Origin: an uncultured Bacteroidales bacterium
Lineage (GTDB): Bacteria; Bacteroidota; Bacteroidia; Bacteroidales; P3
Reading direction: 5' to 3'
Length of the DNA stretch: 64,000 bases
Assembly: GCA_905234695.1 (NCBI GenBank)
Contig: CAJOHZ010000014.1
Location: 1 to 64,000, forward strand
Of the stretch, positions 61,752 to 64,000 are shown one piece after another. Position numbers and translations under genes: made by a program. The notes below the pieces were generated by a model that had not been told where the DNA came from, did no database searches, and worked only from the letters and a program-made list of their open reading frames with translations. Positions within the stretch are counted from its first letter, which is position 1. Each line of letters opens with the position of its first letter.

Positions 61752-61975
61752 CTTTGCGTGGTTTCGGTGTGCCTTTTGTGTGGTCTCGGAGTGCCCTCGG
61801 AGATGCTGGCAAATTCCACCCGAATTCTTCCCATATTCCTCCCATCCTCGATGGGAAGATCATGGGAAGATCATGGGAGGATCATGGGAAGATCATGGGA
61901 AGAACACAAAATTCACACCGAAGTCAAACTGGGACCACCCCGAAGGCGCACAGGGAGCACTCCATTGTCACACAA
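61752..61975. repeat. 11-bp-module hairpin element, copy D
   Basis: Left side has TTCGGTGTGCC and CGAATTCTTCC / CATATTCCTCC-type modules (to 61850). Right arm: GGGAAGATCAT 61853-61863 and 61864-61874, GGGAGGATCAT 61875-61885, GGGAAGATCAT 61886-61896, GGGAAGAACAC 61897-61907, AAAATTCACAC, CGAAGTCAAAC, TGGGACCACCC, CGAAGGCGCAC, AGGGAGCACTC, CATTGTCACAC (to 61973), all in 11-bp register. The outer right modules match those of copies B and C. It fills most of the 386-bp gap 61648-62033. Confidence 0.85.
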
Positions 61976-62033
61976 AAAGGAAAATCTTAGACAGGCACAA
62001 TATTTTCCGCCTGCGGGCGTTAATGGGTACGTA

Positions 62034-63302
62034 ATGAAAAAATCGCTGCTCATCATTGCGCTGCTAGCATTGCTGTTTCCGTCGGCCAGGGCCAGTTATC
62101 TGCTCATTCCCATGGATGAGGTGCAGAAAAACCATCTGAAAGCCTACGGTATTGCCTATTGGGCCTTGGAGCGCGACGTGGAGGTGACGTGGTTGCTCAA
62201 CTATCGTGGCGGAAGTTTCATGATGAAGTTTGCCGACGCGCTGGAGCGCGAATGCCGACTGCGGGGAGTTACCGCCGAGGCTATCGCCGACGGGCAGTCG
62301 AGCGCCATCCTCTCGCAGATTGCCGAGCCGTCGGTCAACATGGATGCAGTGAAGTTGCAGAAAGCCCCGAAGATTGCCGTCTATTCGCCCAAGAACAAAC
62401 TGCCATGGGATGACGCGGTGACATTGGTACTCACCTACGCCGAGATACCTTACGATGTGGTGTACGACGAGGAGGTGATGGCCGGAGTGCTGCCCACCTA
62501 CGACTGGTTACACTTGCACCATGAGGACTTCACCGGGCAGTATGGCAAGTTCTGGGGCAACTACCGCAACACACAGTGGTATATCGAGGATGTGCGTGCC
62601 CAGGAGGCGACGGCGCAGAAATTGGGCTTTGCCAAAGTGAGCCAGTTGAAACTGGCCGTGGCGCACAAGATTCGTGACTTTGTGATGGGAGGTGGATTCC
62701 TGTTTGCCATGTGCTCGGCGCCCGACAGCTACGATGTGGCGCTGGCGGCCGAGAATGTGGATATCTGCGATGTGATGTTCGACGGCGACCCGATGCAGCC
62801 CGATGCACAGAACCAGTTGGATTTCAGTAAGACATTTGCCTTTAAGGATTTCCGTCTCAGCACCAATCCCAGTGAATATGAGATTTCGACCATTGATGTC
62901 GACGACCGTGTCCGCCAGCGGACGGTCAACGAGAAGAACGACTTCTTCACTCTCTTCGATTTCTCGGCCAAATGGGACTGGGTACCCACCATGTTGACAC
63001 AGAACCACACCCGTGTCATCCACGGCTTTATGGGACAGACCACCGCCTTCCGACGCGAGACGGTCAAGTCGTCGTGCGTCATTCTGGCCGAGAACAAGGC
63101 CCTCGGCGAGGTACGCTACCTGCATGGCGAATACGGAAAAGGGACCTGGACGTTCCTCGGTGGACATGACCCTGAGGACTACCGGCATTTCGTCGGCGAC
63201 CCGCCCACGGATCTCTCGCTCTATCCCAATTCACCAGGATACAGACTTATACTGAACAATATACTTTTCCCTGCGGCCAAGAAAGAGAAACACAAGACGT
63301 AG
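62034..63302 (+). CDS. conserved exported Bacteroidota protein
   Basis: 422 residues from the ATG at 62034, which opens a signal peptide (MKKSLLIIALLALLFPSARA). The frame stays open far upstream through element D, but that part has no protein character. The family begins SYLLIPMDEVQKNHLKAYGIAYWAL and has LLNYRGGSF, LHHEDFTGQYGKFWGNYR, FVMGGGFLFAMCSA and GKGTWTFLGGHDPEDYRH; the last parts resemble glutamine-amidotransferase-like (DUF4159/ThuA-type) folds. Family members are sometimes labelled asparagine synthetase B in databases, which I do not think the sequence supports. Function unknown; a periplasmic partner of the next gene is possible. Confidence 0.75.
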   Translation: MKKSLLIIALLALLFPSARASYLLIPMDEVQKNHLKAYGIAYWALERDVEVTWLLNYRGGSFMMKFADALERECRLRGVTAEAIADGQSSAILSQIAEPSVNMDAVKLQKAPKIAVYSPKNKLPWDDAVTLVLTYAEIPYDVVYDEEVMAGVLPTYDWLHLHHEDFTGQYGKFWGNYRNTQWYIEDVRAQEATAQKLGFAKVSQLKLAVAHKIRDFVMGGGFLFAMCSAPDSYDVALAAENVDICDVMFDGDPMQPDAQNQLDFSKTFAFKDFRLSTNPSEYEISTIDVDDRVRQRTVNEKNDFFTLFDFSAKWDWVPTMLTQNHTRVIHGFMGQTTAFRRETVKSSCVILAENKALGEVRYLHGEYGKGTWTFLGGHDPEDYRHFVGDPPTDLSLYPNSPGYRLILNNILFPAAKKEKHKT

Positions 63303-63336
63303 GGAATTGATAATTGAGAGTTGAAAATTACAATAC

Positions 63337-64000
63337 ATGAAAAAACTGATAGCCTTCATAGTTCTTAGTTCTTGCTTCTTACTTCCCGCCGGGGCGCAGA
63401 AGTGGGTTAACTACAACGTCAAGAACTCTGAAATCAACGGCAACAACGTGCTGGCGATTGCATGCGATGCCAAAGGCAACCTCTGGGTGGGCACCACGTT
63501 GGGCCTCTGCCAACTGAAGGGGCGCACCTGGACGGATTATGCGATGTTTAACGAGAAGCTGAAAGACCAGTTTGTCAACTGCCTTGTGGTGGAGGGCAAC
63601 CGGCTGTGGATTGGTACCGATGATTACGGTGTGATAGAGTTTAACGGTACTCGTTGGACGGAACACTCCGAGGAGACGCGTAGGCTGAATATGAAGTATA
63701 TCCGTGATATTGCGGTGGATCATGCGGGGGTGAAGTGGATAGGGGTCACGCTGAGCGGCTTTGTGCAGTACGATGGGGTGAATTGGACCAAGTACACCGT
63801 TGACGAGGGTGGCCTGCTGAGTGATTTCATCCTTTGTACCGTGGTGGACAACCGTGACCGCAAGTGGATTGGCACCAACGACGGACTCTGTGTCTTCGAC
63901 GGGAGCCGCTGGACCTCCTACACGGTCAAGAACTCCCGCCTGCCCCACAATATCTGCCTCTCGATTGCCATCGACAAGGATAACGTGAAATGGATAGGCA
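63337..64000 (+). CDS. exported beta-propeller protein (two-component regulator propeller repeats), cut by window end
   Basis: At least 221 residues; no stop before the window edge. Signal peptide MKKLIAFIVLSSCFLLPAGA. From residue 22 a propeller repeat occurs about every 46 residues: NLWVGTTLGLCQ, RLWIGTDDYGVIEF, VKWIGVTLSGFVQY, RKWIGTNDGLCVF, VKWIG at the edge, each followed by a G-x-x-W-T-x-Y strand. These Reg_prop repeats are seen in sensor domains of hybrid two-component systems and in stand-alone secreted proteins. Which one this is depends on sequence beyond the window. The gene starts 34 bp after its neighbour. Confidence 0.88.
   Translation, partial: MKKLIAFIVLSSCFLLPAGAQKWVNYNVKNSEINGNNVLAIACDAKGNLWVGTTLGLCQLKGRTWTDYAMFNEKLKDQFVNCLVVEGNRLWIGTDDYGVIEFNGTRWTEHSEETRRLNMKYIRDIAVDHAGVKWIGVTLSGFVQYDGVNWTKYTVDEGGLLSDFILCTVVDNRDRKWIGTNDGLCVFDGSRWTSYTVKNSRLPHNICLSIAIDKDNVKWIG

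Noticed and set aside
60874-61980. Genomic island inserted at tRNA-Leu
   Set aside because: A toxin-antitoxin pair is beside the tRNA, but no integrase and no repeat of the tRNA 3' end is seen downstream.
61758-62033. N-terminal extension of the exported-protein gene through element D
   Set aside because: The added residues encode the 11-bp repeats (period not divisible by 3), and the signal peptide starts at 62034.

Overview
The window is a stretch of chromosome from a member of the Bacteroidales (phylum Bacteroidota) with fairly high GC. Three things point there. Promoters carry the phylum's TAnnTTTG -7 box. Secreted proteins end in type IX secretion system (T9SS) sorting domains of both type A and type B, and the T9SS regulator PorX is present. 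Several gene neighbourhoods (rpmG-DUF4295, purH-mreB, a glycine-lipid acyltransferase pair) are typical of the group. No phage, integrase, transposase, rRNA or CRISPR array was seen; the only RNA gene is one tRNA-Leu.

Layout. 1-9.4 kb: a 41-bp palindromic tandem repeat at the left edge, a small exported protein, a LOG-family protein, a Cas4-like nuclease with a putative clamp-binding tail, then on the minus strand a MATE pump, a SIMPL protein, a YD-like repeat protein, the carbon-starvation transporter CstA and a beta-CASP nuclease; pfkA diverges from the last. 9.4-17 kb: purH-mreB, then a minus-strand operon glsA-glsB-engB-dacB (glycine lipids, ribosome assembly GTPase, a PBP4-like protein lacking its nucleophile serine), and hsp20 behind a sigma54-like promoter. 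17-30 kb: rpmG-DUF4295, ileS and a 2673-residue type-B T9SS adhesin with 22 near-identical 50-residue repeats. 30-42 kb: a forward run of M20 amidohydrolase, second MATE pump, UmuC-like polymerase, patatin/beta-barrel protein, murB, an unknown protein, purA and two exported proteins, the second frameshifted in its sorting domain. 42-57 kb: mfd, porX translationally coupled to a T9SS cargo gene, tex, then three further T9SS cargo genes, two of them with thioredoxin-like domains. 57-64 kb: nadD, an acidic unknown protein, a type IIA topoisomerase B subunit, tRNA-Leu, a HepT/MntA toxin-antitoxin pair, and two exported proteins, the last cut by the window edge.

The dominant theme is the cell surface: six T9SS clients, the T9SS regulator, an outer-membrane patatin and envelope-lipid and peptidoglycan genes lie among housekeeping genes. 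The most unusual feature is non-coding. Four intergenic elements (about 17.2, 40.6, 42.1 and 61.85 kb) are long imperfect hairpins built almost entirely from 11-bp modules. Their outer modules are shared between copies. Their inner modules combine a constant purine hexamer with a pentamer peculiar to each copy. I know of no name for this family.
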